The position numbers and the translations under genes were made by a program. DNA of 64,000 bases from NCBI RefSeq assembly GCF_041360795.1, contig NZ_JBFUPW010000001.1, positions 682,001-746,000 on the forward strand, given 5' to 3'. The notes under the pieces are model-generated. The model did not search any database and was not told the DNA's origin. It saw only the letters and a list, made by a program, of their open reading frames with translations. The stretch comes from Arthrobacter_E sp041360795 (GTDB lineage: Bacteria; Actinomycetota; Actinomycetes; Actinomycetales; Micrococcaceae). This document shows positions 1 to 7,414 of this stretch, piece by piece (position 1 is the stretch's first letter; the number at the start of each line of letters is the position of its first letter).

Positions 1-2
1 AG

Positions 3-437
3 AGCGATCCTGAGGCGTTCCCGACGCCCAAGATGGCGAAGCCCCCGAAGAACGGCAGGGGCTTCAGCAAGCCGAATCTGGTGACCCTGCTGCCGTGGAC
101 TGCCAGGACTGTGATCCGCCAGCTGTTCGTCCCGGTCAACGAGCTCAGCAAGGAATACCCGCAGAGCAAGGTGGCCCACCAGGACAACAAGTGGTGGACG
201 GTCTCCCAGTACGACTCCGCCGTGGTCTCCAACGCGGAAGGCACCGGCGCGTCCTGGTACCGCCGCAGCCCGGAGAAGGTCCGCAATTATCTGGCCGGCT
301 CGAGCCGCCGTCACGCGTCGCTCCTGAAGGAGTGGAAGACCCTCCGCGAGGTCTACCAGAAGGCTCTGCCGGAGATGACCTCCGTCGAGTCCTGGCGGAA
401 GACCTTCGAGAAGCACACGCAGCCGGGGGCTGAATGA
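3..437 (+). CDS. Galactofuranosyltransferase GlfT2-like protein, C-terminal part (gene cut by window edge)
   Basis: The reading frame is open from the first bases of the window, so only the C-terminal ~144 residues are present; the internal ATG at 33 is not the real start. The surviving part contains a WWTVSQYDSAVVSNAEGTG segment and a basic helical end with ALPEMTSVESWRKTFE. This resembles, from memory, the C-terminal domain of the bifunctional galactofuranosyltransferase GlfT2, which polymerises the galactan chain on a lipid carrier in mycobacteria. The catalytic GT2 domain lies outside the window, so the assignment rests on this tail and on context: its stop overlaps the ATG of an ABC exporter permease (ATGA). 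Another polysaccharide glycosyltransferase with a similar tail is possible. Confidence 0.6.
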   Translation, partial: SDPEAFPTPKMAKPPKNGRGFSKPNLVTLLPWTARTVIRQLFVPVNELSKEYPQSKVAHQDNKWWTVSQYDSAVVSNAEGTGASWYRRSPEKVRNYLAGSSRRHASLLKEWKTLREVYQKALPEMTSVESWRKTFEKHTQPGAE

Positions 438-1297
438 CGCAGGCAGAGACGGGTCTGGTCCAGCCAGGCCTGGGACGTGGCCTCCGGGACGTCTTCAGGG
501 AGCGCTATCTCCTGAAGCTCCTGGTGGGCAAGGAACTGAAGATCCGCTACCGGGGCTCGGTCCTGGGGCTTCTGTGGTCCTATGTGAAGCCCGGCGTGCA
601 GTTCGCCGTGTTCTATGTGGCGCTCGGCATCTTCCTCGGCCTGGAGAAGGGCCTGCACAACTATGCGGTGTATCTCTTCTCCGGCATCGTCCTGGTGAAC
701 TTCTTCTCGGAGTCGCTGAGCAACGCGTCCCGGTCCATCGTGAGCAACTCCGGCCTGATCAAGAAGATCTACCTGCCGCGGGAGCTGTTCCCGGTCAGTT
801 CCGTCTGGGTCTCGGGGGTGCATTTCGTGCCCCAGCTCGCGGTGCTCCTGATCGCCTGTATCGCGACGGGCTGGAAGCCCGATTGGCACAGCGCCATCGC
901 GATGGTCGGAGGGTTCCTGGTCGTGGCGATGTTCGCCATCGGCTTGGGTCTCTTCTTCAGCGCCGTCAACGTGTTCTTCCGCGATGTGGAGAACATCGTC
1001 GACCTGTTCCTCATGGTCGCCACCTGGGCCTCGCCCGTGATGTACCAGTGGACCATGGTGCGCAACGCTTTCGGGAGCACCTGGTACACGGTCTATCAGT
1101 GCAACCCGCTGACGATCGCCGTCGAACTCTTCCACTACGCATTCTGGATGCCGACGACGGACGGCCGGGCCCCTGCGGCTCCCGACCACCTGCTGAGCCT
1201 CTGGCTGCCGATCGGCCTCGTGGTCTCGGCGCTCGTGATGCTGCTGGGCCAGTGGACGTTCCGCAAGCTCGAAGCCCGTTTCGCCCAGGAGTTGTAG
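434..1297 (+). CDS. ABC-2 type polysaccharide exporter permease (Wzm/TagG family)
   Basis: This is the 287-residue integral membrane subunit of an ABC exporter that moves a lipid-linked glycan across the cytoplasmic membrane. The N-terminal region has the family pattern: an amphipathic segment with LVGKELKIRYRGSVLGLLWS, followed by about six hydrophobic segments (around residues 35-60, 70-90, 115-140, 150-175, 180-205 and 255-275). The segment FFRDVENIVDLFLMVATWASPVMY is typical of Wzm/TagG/RfbA permeases. It starts with ATG overlapping the upstream stop as ATGA, and the ATPase subunit follows after 3 bp, so the three genes are probably one translationally coupled unit. The cargo is not shown by the sequence; the neighbouring GlfT2-like gene and nucleotide-sugar genes suggest a galactan or a ManNAc3NAcA-containing wall polymer. 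Confidence 0.9.
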   Translation: MTQAETGLVQPGLGRGLRDVFRERYLLKLLVGKELKIRYRGSVLGLLWSYVKPGVQFAVFYVALGIFLGLEKGLHNYAVYLFSGIVLVNFFSESLSNASRSIVSNSGLIKKIYLPRELFPVSSVWVSGVHFVPQLAVLLIACIATGWKPDWHSAIAMVGGFLVVAMFAIGLGLFFSAVNVFFRDVENIVDLFLMVATWASPVMYQWTMVRNAFGSTWYTVYQCNPLTIAVELFHYAFWMPTTDGRAPAAPDHLLSLWLPIGLVVSALVMLLGQWTFRKLEARFAQEL

Positions 1298-1300
1298 ACC

Positions 1301-2047
1301 GTGAACGAATCTCCGATCGCCGTCGAGGTCCGGGGCATCAGCAAGCAGTTCGTGCTGAGACATTCCCGCTCCATCAAAGAAGCCATCGTCTGGCTGTTCA
1401 AGGGCCGGAAGGGTGACCTCTCCAGCAAGTTCCACGCCCTCAAGGACATCAACCTGGAGATCCGTCAGGGTGAGAGCGTCGCGTTGCTCGGCCTGAACGG
1501 GTCCGGCAAGTCGACGCTGCTGAAGCACATCTCCGGTGTCATGACGCCGGACGAGGGCACGGTGCGCACGCGGGGCCGGGTCGCCGGCCTGATCGAGGTC
1601 GGAGCGGGCTTCCACCCGGACCTCTCGGGCCGGGACAACGTCTTCCTCAACGGCGCCATCCTGGGGATGACCGAGGAGCAGATCACGGAACGGTTCGACT
1701 CGATCGTCGAATTCGCCGAGATCGAGCAGTTCATCGACACCGAGGTGAAGTTCTACTCCTCCGGCATGTACCTGAGGCTGGCCTTCTCGGTGGCGGTGCA
1801 CACCGATCCCGAGGTGTTCCTGGTGGACGAGATCCTCGCGGTGGGCGACGAGCCCTTCCAGCGCAAGTGCCTCACCAAGATCGAGGAACTGGTCAACGCC
1901 GGGAAGACACTCGTCGTGGTGAGCCACGATCTGGACCTCGTGCAGCGGATCTGCCGCCGGGGCGTGCTCCTGGAACATGGCAACCTCGTGATGGACGGAC
2001 CGAGCCACGACGTGGTGGAACTCCTGCGCAGCCGTGAGAATCGCTGA
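1301..2047 (+). CDS. ABC polysaccharide exporter ATP-binding subunit (Wzt/TagH family)
   Basis: This 248-residue ATPase partners the permease just upstream. Walker A is GLNGSGKST (about residues 64-72), the signature region is YSSGMYLRLAFSVA, Walker B is VFLVDEILAVGD, and VVVSHDLD carries the switch histidine. The long N-terminal insert with HSRSIKEAIVWLFKGRKGD before Walker A is typical of polysaccharide-exporting ATPases (Wzt, TagH, RfbE). The protein ends soon after the nucleotide-binding domain, so it lacks the C-terminal carbohydrate-binding domain of Wzt proteins that recognise a modified chain end; export is therefore probably coupled to synthesis rather than to a terminal cap. Translation starts at GTG 1301, 3 bp after the permease stop. 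Confidence 0.92.
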   Translation: MNESPIAVEVRGISKQFVLRHSRSIKEAIVWLFKGRKGDLSSKFHALKDINLEIRQGESVALLGLNGSGKSTLLKHISGVMTPDEGTVRTRGRVAGLIEVGAGFHPDLSGRDNVFLNGAILGMTEEQITERFDSIVEFAEIEQFIDTEVKFYSSGMYLRLAFSVAVHTDPEVFLVDEILAVGDEPFQRKCLTKIEELVNAGKTLVVVSHDLDLVQRICRRGVLLEHGNLVMDGPSHDVVELLRSRENR

Positions 2048-2085
2048 TGTTGCCGACATGCGCTCCGCGACACCTGCCGCTTGGC

Positions 2086-2126
2086 TATTCTTGGACATGA
2101 AGAAGACGACGCCGGTCAGATCCTGA
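2086..2126 (+). promoter_or_regulatory. Possible promoter and 9-codon leader ORF before the nucleotide-sugar operon
   Basis: TATTCT at 2086-2091 is a good -10 candidate in the 111-bp gap between the ABC exporter and the dehydrogenase gene. Five bases later an ATG at 2097 opens a 9-codon frame that stops at 2126. The spacing resembles the leaderless starts elsewhere in this window. No convincing -35 box is seen, and the small frame may be fortuitous. Confidence 0.35.
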
Positions 2127-2158
2127 CCTGGCGGGTAGAAGATGAGGATCACCGACAC

Positions 2159-3448
2159 GTGAAAATTGCAGTCATCGCCCTGGGCAAGATCGGGCTCCCG
2201 CTTGCCGTCCAGTTCGCGTCGAAGGGCCACGAGGTGGTCGGCGTCGACGTGAACCAGACGGTGGTGGACCTGATCAACCAGGGGCAGGAACCGTTCCCCG
2301 GTGAGGCCCACCTTCAGGAGAAGCTCTCCGAACTGGTGCCCGCAGGCAAGCTGAAAGCGACCACCAGCTACGCGGAGGCCGTCCCCGGCGCCGACGCGAT
2401 CGTCCTCGTTGTCCCGCTGTTCGTCGACTCCGAGGCCCGTCCGGACTTCGGCTGGATGGACGCCGCGACGGCGGAACTGGCCAAGCACTTGACCCCCGGC
2501 ACCCTCGTCTCCTATGAGACGACCCTGCCGGTCGGCACCACCCGCACCCGCTGGAAGCCGGCCCTGGAGGCCGGTTCCGGTCTGGTGGAGGGCAAGGACT
2601 TCCACCTGGTCTTCTCCCCGGAGCGTGTCCTCACGGGCCGCGTCTTCGAGGACCTCCGCAAGTACCCCAAGCTCGTCGGCGGACTGAGCGAGGAAGGCGC
2701 CCGCAAGGCGGTCGAGTTCTACGAAGCCGTGCTCGACTTCGACGAGCGCCCCGACCTCAAGCGCCCCAACGGTGTCTGGGACCTGGGCTCCGCCGAGGCC
2801 TCCGAACTCGCGAAGCTCGCCGAGACCACGTATCGCGACGTCAACATCGGCCTCGCCAACCAGTTCGCCCGTTTCGCCGGTTCTCAGGGGATCGACGTCT
2901 ACCAGGTGATCGAGGCGTCCAACTCGCAGCCGTACAGCCACATCCACATGCCCGGCATCGCCGTCGGCGGCCACTGCATCCCGGTGTACCCGCGTCTGTA
3001 CCTCTGGAACGATCCGGAGGCCACCGTCGTGCGCGCGGCCCGTGCCGCCAACGCCGACATGCCCGACTACACCGTGGGCCTGCTGGAAGGCGCCTATGGC
3101 GACCTCAGCGGAGCCCGCGTCGCCGTGCTCGGCGCCGCTTACCGCGGCGGCGTGAAGGAGACCGCGTTCTCAGGCGTGTTCGACGCCGTGCGCTCGCTCG
3201 AAGCCCGCGGAGCCACCGTCACCGTGCACGATCCCCTCTACACCGACGCGGAGCTGGAGAAGCTCGGCTTCACGGCGCACCACCTGGGCGAGCCCGTGGA
3301 CGCTGCCGTCGTCCAGGCCGACCACGCCGAGTACCGCGAGCTGACGCCCGAGGCGCTGCCCGGGATCAAGGTCTTCGTCGACGGCCGCCGGGTCAGCAGC
3401 GCGGAGCAGTGGCCGGGCGTGACCTACCGGGTCATCGGCAAGGCCTGA
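2159..3448 (+). CDS. wbpA: UDP-GlcNAc/UDP-ManNAc 6-dehydrogenase (nucleotide sugar dehydrogenase)
   Basis: This enzyme oxidises C6 of a UDP-N-acetylhexosamine to the uronic acid with two NAD+. The N-terminus VKIAVIALGKIGLPLAVQF has the Rossmann pattern, and the central and C-terminal UDPG/MGDP dehydrogenase domains follow. The catalytic cysteine lies in GGHCIPVYPRLY (about residue 276). I chose GTG 2159 as start because it places the Rossmann strand at the N-terminus and has GAGG about 10 bp upstream; the frame stays open upstream to 2081, but those residues do not look like family sequence. At 429 residues it matches WbpA/WecC. The acetyltransferase, aminotransferase and oxidoreductase genes next door favour WbpA (UDP-GlcNAc as substrate) over WecC (UDP-ManNAc), but the sequence alone does not settle this. 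Confidence 0.88.
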   Translation: MKIAVIALGKIGLPLAVQFASKGHEVVGVDVNQTVVDLINQGQEPFPGEAHLQEKLSELVPAGKLKATTSYAEAVPGADAIVLVVPLFVDSEARPDFGWMDAATAELAKHLTPGTLVSYETTLPVGTTRTRWKPALEAGSGLVEGKDFHLVFSPERVLTGRVFEDLRKYPKLVGGLSEEGARKAVEFYEAVLDFDERPDLKRPNGVWDLGSAEASELAKLAETTYRDVNIGLANQFARFAGSQGIDVYQVIEASNSQPYSHIHMPGIAVGGHCIPVYPRLYLWNDPEATVVRAARAANADMPDYTVGLLEGAYGDLSGARVAVLGAAYRGGVKETAFSGVFDAVRSLEARGATVTVHDPLYTDAELEKLGFTAHHLGEPVDAAVVQADHAEYRELTPEALPGIKVFVDGRRVSSAEQWPGVTYRVIGKA

Positions 3449-3466
3449 GGCCGGAAGGGAACAGTC

Positions 3467-4066
3467 ATGAGCGCATTCATCGCACCCGGAGCGGACGTCT
3501 CGGACGCCGCAGTCCTGGGCGAAGGGACCAAGGTCTGGCACCTCGCCCAGATCCGTGAGGAAGCCACCCTCGGTGAGAACTGCATCGTGGGCCGTGGCGC
3601 CTACGTCGGCACCGGGGTCCAGATCGGCGACAACACGAAGATCCAGAACTACGCCCTCGTCTACGAGCCGGCGAAGCTCGGCAAGGGTGTCTTCATCGGC
3701 CCCGCCGTCGTGCTGACCAACGACACCTACCCGCGGTCCGTGAGCCCCGACGGCTCGCTCAAGAGCGCACACGACTGGACCCCGGTGGGCGTGACCATCG
3801 AGGACGGCGCGTCCATCGGCGCCCGCGCGGTCTGCGTCGCCCCGGTGACCATCGGCCGCTGGGCGACCGTCGCGGCGGGCGCCGTGGTGGCCAAGGACGT
3901 CCCGGCGTTCGCGCTCATGGTGGGCGTCCCGGCACGCCGGGTCGGCTGGGTCGGCAAGGCCGGCGAGCCCCTGAAGCAGGACGGCGAGTACTGGGTCTGC
4001 CCCGCCACGGGTCAGCAGTACCGCGAAAACGGAAACACTCTTTCGGAAGTCGAGGACAACGCATGA
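3467..4066 (+). CDS. wbpD: UDP-GlcNAc3N-uronate N-acetyltransferase (WbpD-like hexapeptide transferase)
   Basis: This 199-residue protein consists mostly of left-handed beta-helix hexapeptide repeats, beginning MSAFIAPGADVSDAAVLGEG and continuing through VGRGAYVGTGVQIGDNTKIQNYALVYEPAKLGKGVFIGP. Family members acetylate the 3-amino group of UDP-2-acetamido-3-amino-2,3-dideoxyglucuronate using acetyl-CoA. The segment RSVSPDGSLKSAHDWTPVGV and the final VCPATGQQYRENG agree with WbpD-type proteins (about 190 residues). It starts at ATG 3467, 18 bp after the dehydrogenase with GGAAGGGA upstream, and its stop overlaps the aminotransferase start as ATGA. That order (acetyltransferase next to its amino-sugar-producing aminotransferase) supports the assignment. 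Confidence 0.85.
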   Translation: MSAFIAPGADVSDAAVLGEGTKVWHLAQIREEATLGENCIVGRGAYVGTGVQIGDNTKIQNYALVYEPAKLGKGVFIGPAVVLTNDTYPRSVSPDGSLKSAHDWTPVGVTIEDGASIGARAVCVAPVTIGRWATVAAGAVVAKDVPAFALMVGVPARRVGWVGKAGEPLKQDGEYWVCPATGQQYRENGNTLSEVEDNA

Positions 4067-5154
4067 GCACGGAATTCATCCCGGCAGCCAAGCCGATCAT
4101 CGGGGACGAGGAGCGCGCAGCCGTCGACGCCGTCCTCGCGTCGGGCATGCTGGCCCAGGGCAAGGAGGTGGCCGCGTTCGAGAAGGAGTTCTCCGACGTC
4201 CTGCTGGACGGCCGCGCCTCCGTGGCCGTGAACTCCGGCACCTCGGGCCTGCACCTCGGCCTCCTGGCCGCCGGGGTGGGCCCGGGCGATGAGGTCATCG
4301 TGCCGTCCTTCACCTTCGCCGCCACGGGCAACTCGGTCGCCCTGACCGGCGCCACCCCCGTCTTCGCCGATATCGAGCTGGACCACTACACGCTGGACGT
4401 GGATCACGTGGCCTCCCTCATCACGGACAAGACCAAGGGCATCCTTCCGGTGCACCTGTACGGCCACCCCTTCGCCGCGGAGGCCTTCGCCAAGCTGGCC
4501 GAAGAGCGCGGCGTCGACCTCTACGAGGACGCCGCCCAGGCGCACGGCGCCAGCCTGAACGGACGCAAGGTCGGCACCTTCGGCACCTTCGCGATGTTCA
4601 GCCTGTACCCGACCAAGAACATGACCAGCGGCGAAGGCGGCATGGTCTCCACGCCGGACGCCGACGTCGAGCGCCGCCTGCGTCTCCTCCGGAACCAGGG
4701 CATGGAGAAGCAGTACGAGAACGAGCTGGTGGGCTTCAACGCCCGCATGACCGATCTGCACGCCGCGATCGGCCGCGTGCAGCTGACCAAGGTGGAAGGC
4801 TGGACCGCGCAGCGGCAGTCGAACGCCGCATTCCTGGACGCGAACCTCGAAGGCGTGGGCACCCCCAAGGTCGCCGACGGCGCCGTGCACGTCTACCACC
4901 AGTACACGATCCGCGTCCCCGAGGACCGCGACGGCCTGGCCAAGGCCCTGCGCGAGGAGTACAACATCGGCTCCGGCGTCTACTACCCGGTCCCGAACCA
5001 CCGCCTGCCGTCCTTCGACCGCACGGAGGACCTGCCCAACACGGAGGCGGCGGCCCTCGAGGTGCTGTCCCTCCCGGTGCACCCGTCCCTCAGCCAGGAC
5101 GACCTGGAGCGCATCGTCACCGCGGTGAACACGCTCGTCAAGGCAGGTGCCTGA
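4063..5154 (+). CDS. wbpE: UDP-2-acetamido-3-amino-uronate aminotransferase (DegT/DnrJ/EryC1/StrS family, WbpE-like)
   Basis: This is a PLP-dependent sugar aminotransferase of 363 residues. The PLP lysine lies in FSLYPTKNMTSGEGGM (about residue 187), and the cofactor-aspartate region DLYEDAAQAHGA is intact, as is the N-terminal VNSGTSGLHLGLLAAGVGPG loop. In the Wbp pathway WbpE transfers an amino group from glutamate to the 3-keto sugar made by WbpB; the WbpB-type oxidoreductase starts 3 bp downstream and the WbpD-type acetyltransferase overlaps upstream. Start ATG 4063 overlaps the previous stop. Other StrS-family enzymes act on 4-keto sugars, but there is no 4,6-dehydratase gene in this cluster, which favours the 3-amino product. 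Confidence 0.88.
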   Translation: MSTEFIPAAKPIIGDEERAAVDAVLASGMLAQGKEVAAFEKEFSDVLLDGRASVAVNSGTSGLHLGLLAAGVGPGDEVIVPSFTFAATGNSVALTGATPVFADIELDHYTLDVDHVASLITDKTKGILPVHLYGHPFAAEAFAKLAEERGVDLYEDAAQAHGASLNGRKVGTFGTFAMFSLYPTKNMTSGEGGMVSTPDADVERRLRLLRNQGMEKQYENELVGFNARMTDLHAAIGRVQLTKVEGWTAQRQSNAAFLDANLEGVGTPKVADGAVHVYHQYTIRVPEDRDGLAKALREEYNIGSGVYYPVPNHRLPSFDRTEDLPNTEAAALEVLSLPVHPSLSQDDLERIVTAVNTLVKAGA

Positions 5155-5157
5155 GCC

Positions 5158-6150
5158 ATGGCGAATCTGCGCGCAGGCCTGATCGGCCTCGGCATGATGG
5201 GGCGCCACCACGCCCGCGTGCTGAAGGAGATCGACGGCGTCGACCTGGTGGCCGTCGCCGACTCCTTCGGTGATCCCCACGGCGTGGCCGGGGGAGTGCC
5301 GCTGCTGTCCTCCGTGGAGGAACTCATCGCCCAGGGTCTCGACATGGCCGTGGTGGCCGTTCCGACCGGTCTGCACGAGGAAGTGGGACTCGCCCTCGCC
5401 GAGGCCGGTGTCCACACGCTCGTGGAGAAGCCGATCGCAGCCTCCGTCCCCGCCGGAGAGCGTCTCGTGGAGGCGTTCGACGCGAAGGGTCTTGTCGGCG
5501 CCGTCGGGCACATCGAACGCTTCAACCCGGCCCTGCAGTCGCTGCGGGCGCGGATCGAAGCCGGCGAACTCGGCGACGTGTACCAGATCGCGACGCGCCG
5601 CCAGGGCCCGTTCCCGGCCCGCATCGCCGACGTCGGCGTCGTCAAGGACCTCGGCACGCACGACATCGATCTGACGGCGTGGCTCGCCCAGAGCCCGTTC
5701 GCCACGATCTACGCGCAGACCACGACTCGCAGCGGACGCCCGCACGAGGACATGGTGGTGGCGACCGGCCGTCTCGAGGGCGGCGTGATCACCAACCACC
5801 TCGTGAACTGGCTTTCGCCCATGAAGGAGCGGATCACCATCGTCACGGGTGAGAAGGGCGCCTTCGTCGCCGACACCGTGACGGCCGATCTGACGTTCTT
5901 CGAGAACGGCACCGTGGCCACGCAGTGGGAGTCCATGGCGGCTTTCCGCGGCGTGTCCGAGGGCAATGTGACCCGCCTGGCGATCGCCAAGCCGGAGCCG
6001 CTGCGCACCGAGCACGAAGCCTTCCGCGACGCCATTCTGGGCATCCGCAACGATGTGGTCACCATGCGCGAAGGCCTGGCGACGCTGCGCGTTGCCGAGG
6101 CCTGCCTGGAGTCCGCCGCGACGGGCAGCACCGTGGAGCTCTCCGCGTAG
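5158..6150 (+). CDS. wbpB: UDP-N-acetylglucosaminuronate 3-dehydrogenase (Gfo/Idh/MocA family, WbpB-like)
   Basis: This 330-residue NAD-dependent oxidoreductase begins with the Rossmann motif GLIGLGMMGRHHARVL. The Gfo/Idh/MocA signature EKPIA occurs around residue 93, and DVGVVKDLGTHDIDL contains the usual C-terminal-domain catalytic Asp/His. In the Wbp pathway this enzyme oxidises C3 of UDP-GlcNAcA to give the ketone used by the aminotransferase encoded just upstream. It begins at ATG 5158, 3 bp after the aminotransferase stop, and its last base overlaps the GTG of the following glycosyltransferase. Many family members act on other sugars; the specific assignment is inferred from the complete neighbouring pathway. 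Confidence 0.85.
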   Translation: MANLRAGLIGLGMMGRHHARVLKEIDGVDLVAVADSFGDPHGVAGGVPLLSSVEELIAQGLDMAVVAVPTGLHEEVGLALAEAGVHTLVEKPIAASVPAGERLVEAFDAKGLVGAVGHIERFNPALQSLRARIEAGELGDVYQIATRRQGPFPARIADVGVVKDLGTHDIDLTAWLAQSPFATIYAQTTTRSGRPHEDMVVATGRLEGGVITNHLVNWLSPMKERITIVTGEKGAFVADTVTADLTFFENGTVATQWESMAAFRGVSEGNVTRLAIAKPEPLRTEHEAFRDAILGIRNDVVTMREGLATLRVAEACLESAATGSTVELSA

Positions 6151-7313
6151 TGTCAGTGCCCACCAAGACCCTGATCGCCACCAGGCTGTTCACTCCTGAG
6201 GTCGGGGCCGCGGCCTTCCGGCTGCAGGCCCTGGCCGACGGCCTGGTGGAGGACGGACTGGACGTCGAGGTCCTCAGCACGACGCCGCCGCGCTCCGCCG
6301 GGCCCTGCCGGGACTCGGTGCGGGTGCGGCGCTGGCCCGTCCTGCGAGACGCCGGCGGTAACGTCCGTGGCTACGTGCAGTACCTGAGTTTCGACGTGCC
6401 CTTGTTCTTCCGCCTGCTGCTCAGCCGGGCGGACGTGGTGGTTTCGGAGCCGCCGCCCACCACCGGACTGGTGGTGGCGGTGAGCTCCCTGCTCCGGCGC
6501 CGTCCGTTCGTCTACTATGCCGCGGACATCTGGAGCGACGCCCTGCAGGCGATGAACGTCGGCGGGCCGGTGCACAAGGCGCTCCGGGGCATCGAGGGAT
6601 TCGTGCTGCGCCGGGCGCGCGCCGTGATCGCGGTCTCGGACGGTGTCGCGGACCAGGTGGCGTCTTTCGGCGTCCCCCGGGACCGGATCCACTCCGTGGG
6701 CAACGGCATCGACATGTCGACGTTCGTGCCGGACGGCGCCGTCGCCGATCAGAATGCCAAGCCCTACTTCGTGTACACGGGCACCATGTCCGAGTGGCAG
6801 GACGCCGGGATCTTCATCAAGGCCCTGGCTCAGCTGCCCGGGAACGTGGAACTGCGCTTCTTCGGCCAGGGCTCCGATGAGGAGGCACTCAAGGCCCTCG
6901 CGGACCGTGAAGCCTCCGGCCGGGTGCACTTCGGCGGGGTCATTCCCGCGGAGGAGGCCGCCCGGTGGATCCGGGGCGCCGCTGCCGCGGTCGTGAGCAT
7001 CAAGCCGGGCCAGGGCTACGACTTCGCCAAGCCCACCAAGATCTACGCCGCGGCCGCCTGCGGCACCCCCGTCCTCTATGCCGGGACGGGAGACGCCGCG
7101 CAGCTCGTGTCCGACGGCGGTCTCGGCGCTGCGAGCGACTTCACCCCGGAGGCGGTCGCCTCAGCCATGCGTGCGGTGCTGGACGACCCGACCTTCGGTG
7201 GGACACAGAGCCGTGACGGCCGGGTCGACTGGGTCCGCGAGAACGCCTCCCTCGCGGCCGCGGGGCGTCGTGCCGCCGCGGTCGTCCGGACGGCGGCGCG
7301 CAGCGCGGGCTGA
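6150..7313 (+). CDS. Glycosyltransferase family 4 (WbuB-like)
   Basis: A GT-B fold glycosyltransferase of about 387 residues, probably transferring a sugar from a nucleotide donor to a lipid-linked acceptor on the cytoplasmic face. The N-terminal half shows LIATRLFTPEVGAAAFRLQAL; ADVVVSEPPPTTGLVVAVSS and FVYYAADIWSDALQAM follow, as in WbuB-type aminosugar transferases. The C-terminal donor domain contains GNGIDMSTF, YTGTMSEWQDAG and the FAKPTKIYAAAACGTPVLYA region. I chose GTG 6150, which shares a base with the upstream TAG; GTG 6156 is an alternative. The gene ends the rightward operon before a strong convergent hairpin. Its position directly after the uronic acid genes suggests that it adds that sugar, which is inference. 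Confidence 0.87.
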   Translation: MSVPTKTLIATRLFTPEVGAAAFRLQALADGLVEDGLDVEVLSTTPPRSAGPCRDSVRVRRWPVLRDAGGNVRGYVQYLSFDVPLFFRLLLSRADVVVSEPPPTTGLVVAVSSLLRRRPFVYYAADIWSDALQAMNVGGPVHKALRGIEGFVLRRARAVIAVSDGVADQVASFGVPRDRIHSVGNGIDMSTFVPDGAVADQNAKPYFVYTGTMSEWQDAGIFIKALAQLPGNVELRFFGQGSDEEALKALADREASGRVHFGGVIPAEEAARWIRGAAAAVVSIKPGQGYDFAKPTKIYAAAACGTPVLYAGTGDAAQLVSDGGLGAASDFTPEAVASAMRAVLDDPTFGGTQSRDGRVDWVRENASLAAAGRRAAAVVRTAARSAG

Positions 7314-7351
7314 CGCGCCGACGCGTTCAGGGAGGGAGATCTCCCGGCGGA

Positions 7352-7400
7352 ACAGACGACGGCGGCGGGACACCTCAGGTGTCCCGCCGCCGTCGTCTGT
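7352..7400. terminator. Perfect 23-bp hairpin between convergent genes
   Basis: Arms 7352-7374 and 7378-7400 are exact reverse complements around a 3-base loop (tca). The hairpin lies between the stop of the rightward glycosyltransferase (7313) and the stop of the leftward epimerase (7415), so it can terminate transcription from both sides. A separate 12-bp palindrome, gggagatctccc, sits just before it at 7334-7345. Confidence 0.85.
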
Positions 7401-7414
7401 CGTACCGGGTGGGG

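Noticed and set aside
2081..2158. 26-codon upstream extension of wbpA
   Set aside because: The Rossmann strand starts at GTG 2159 and the extension covers the likely promoter.
353..2974. 873-codon minus-strand frame opposite the ABC exporter and dehydrogenase genes
   Set aside because: It is antisense to three confident genes and has no recognisable motifs.
4012..6015. 667-codon minus-strand frame opposite wbpE and wbpB
   Set aside because: Antisense shadow of two confident enzymes; low-complexity His/Gly/Arg/Val composition.
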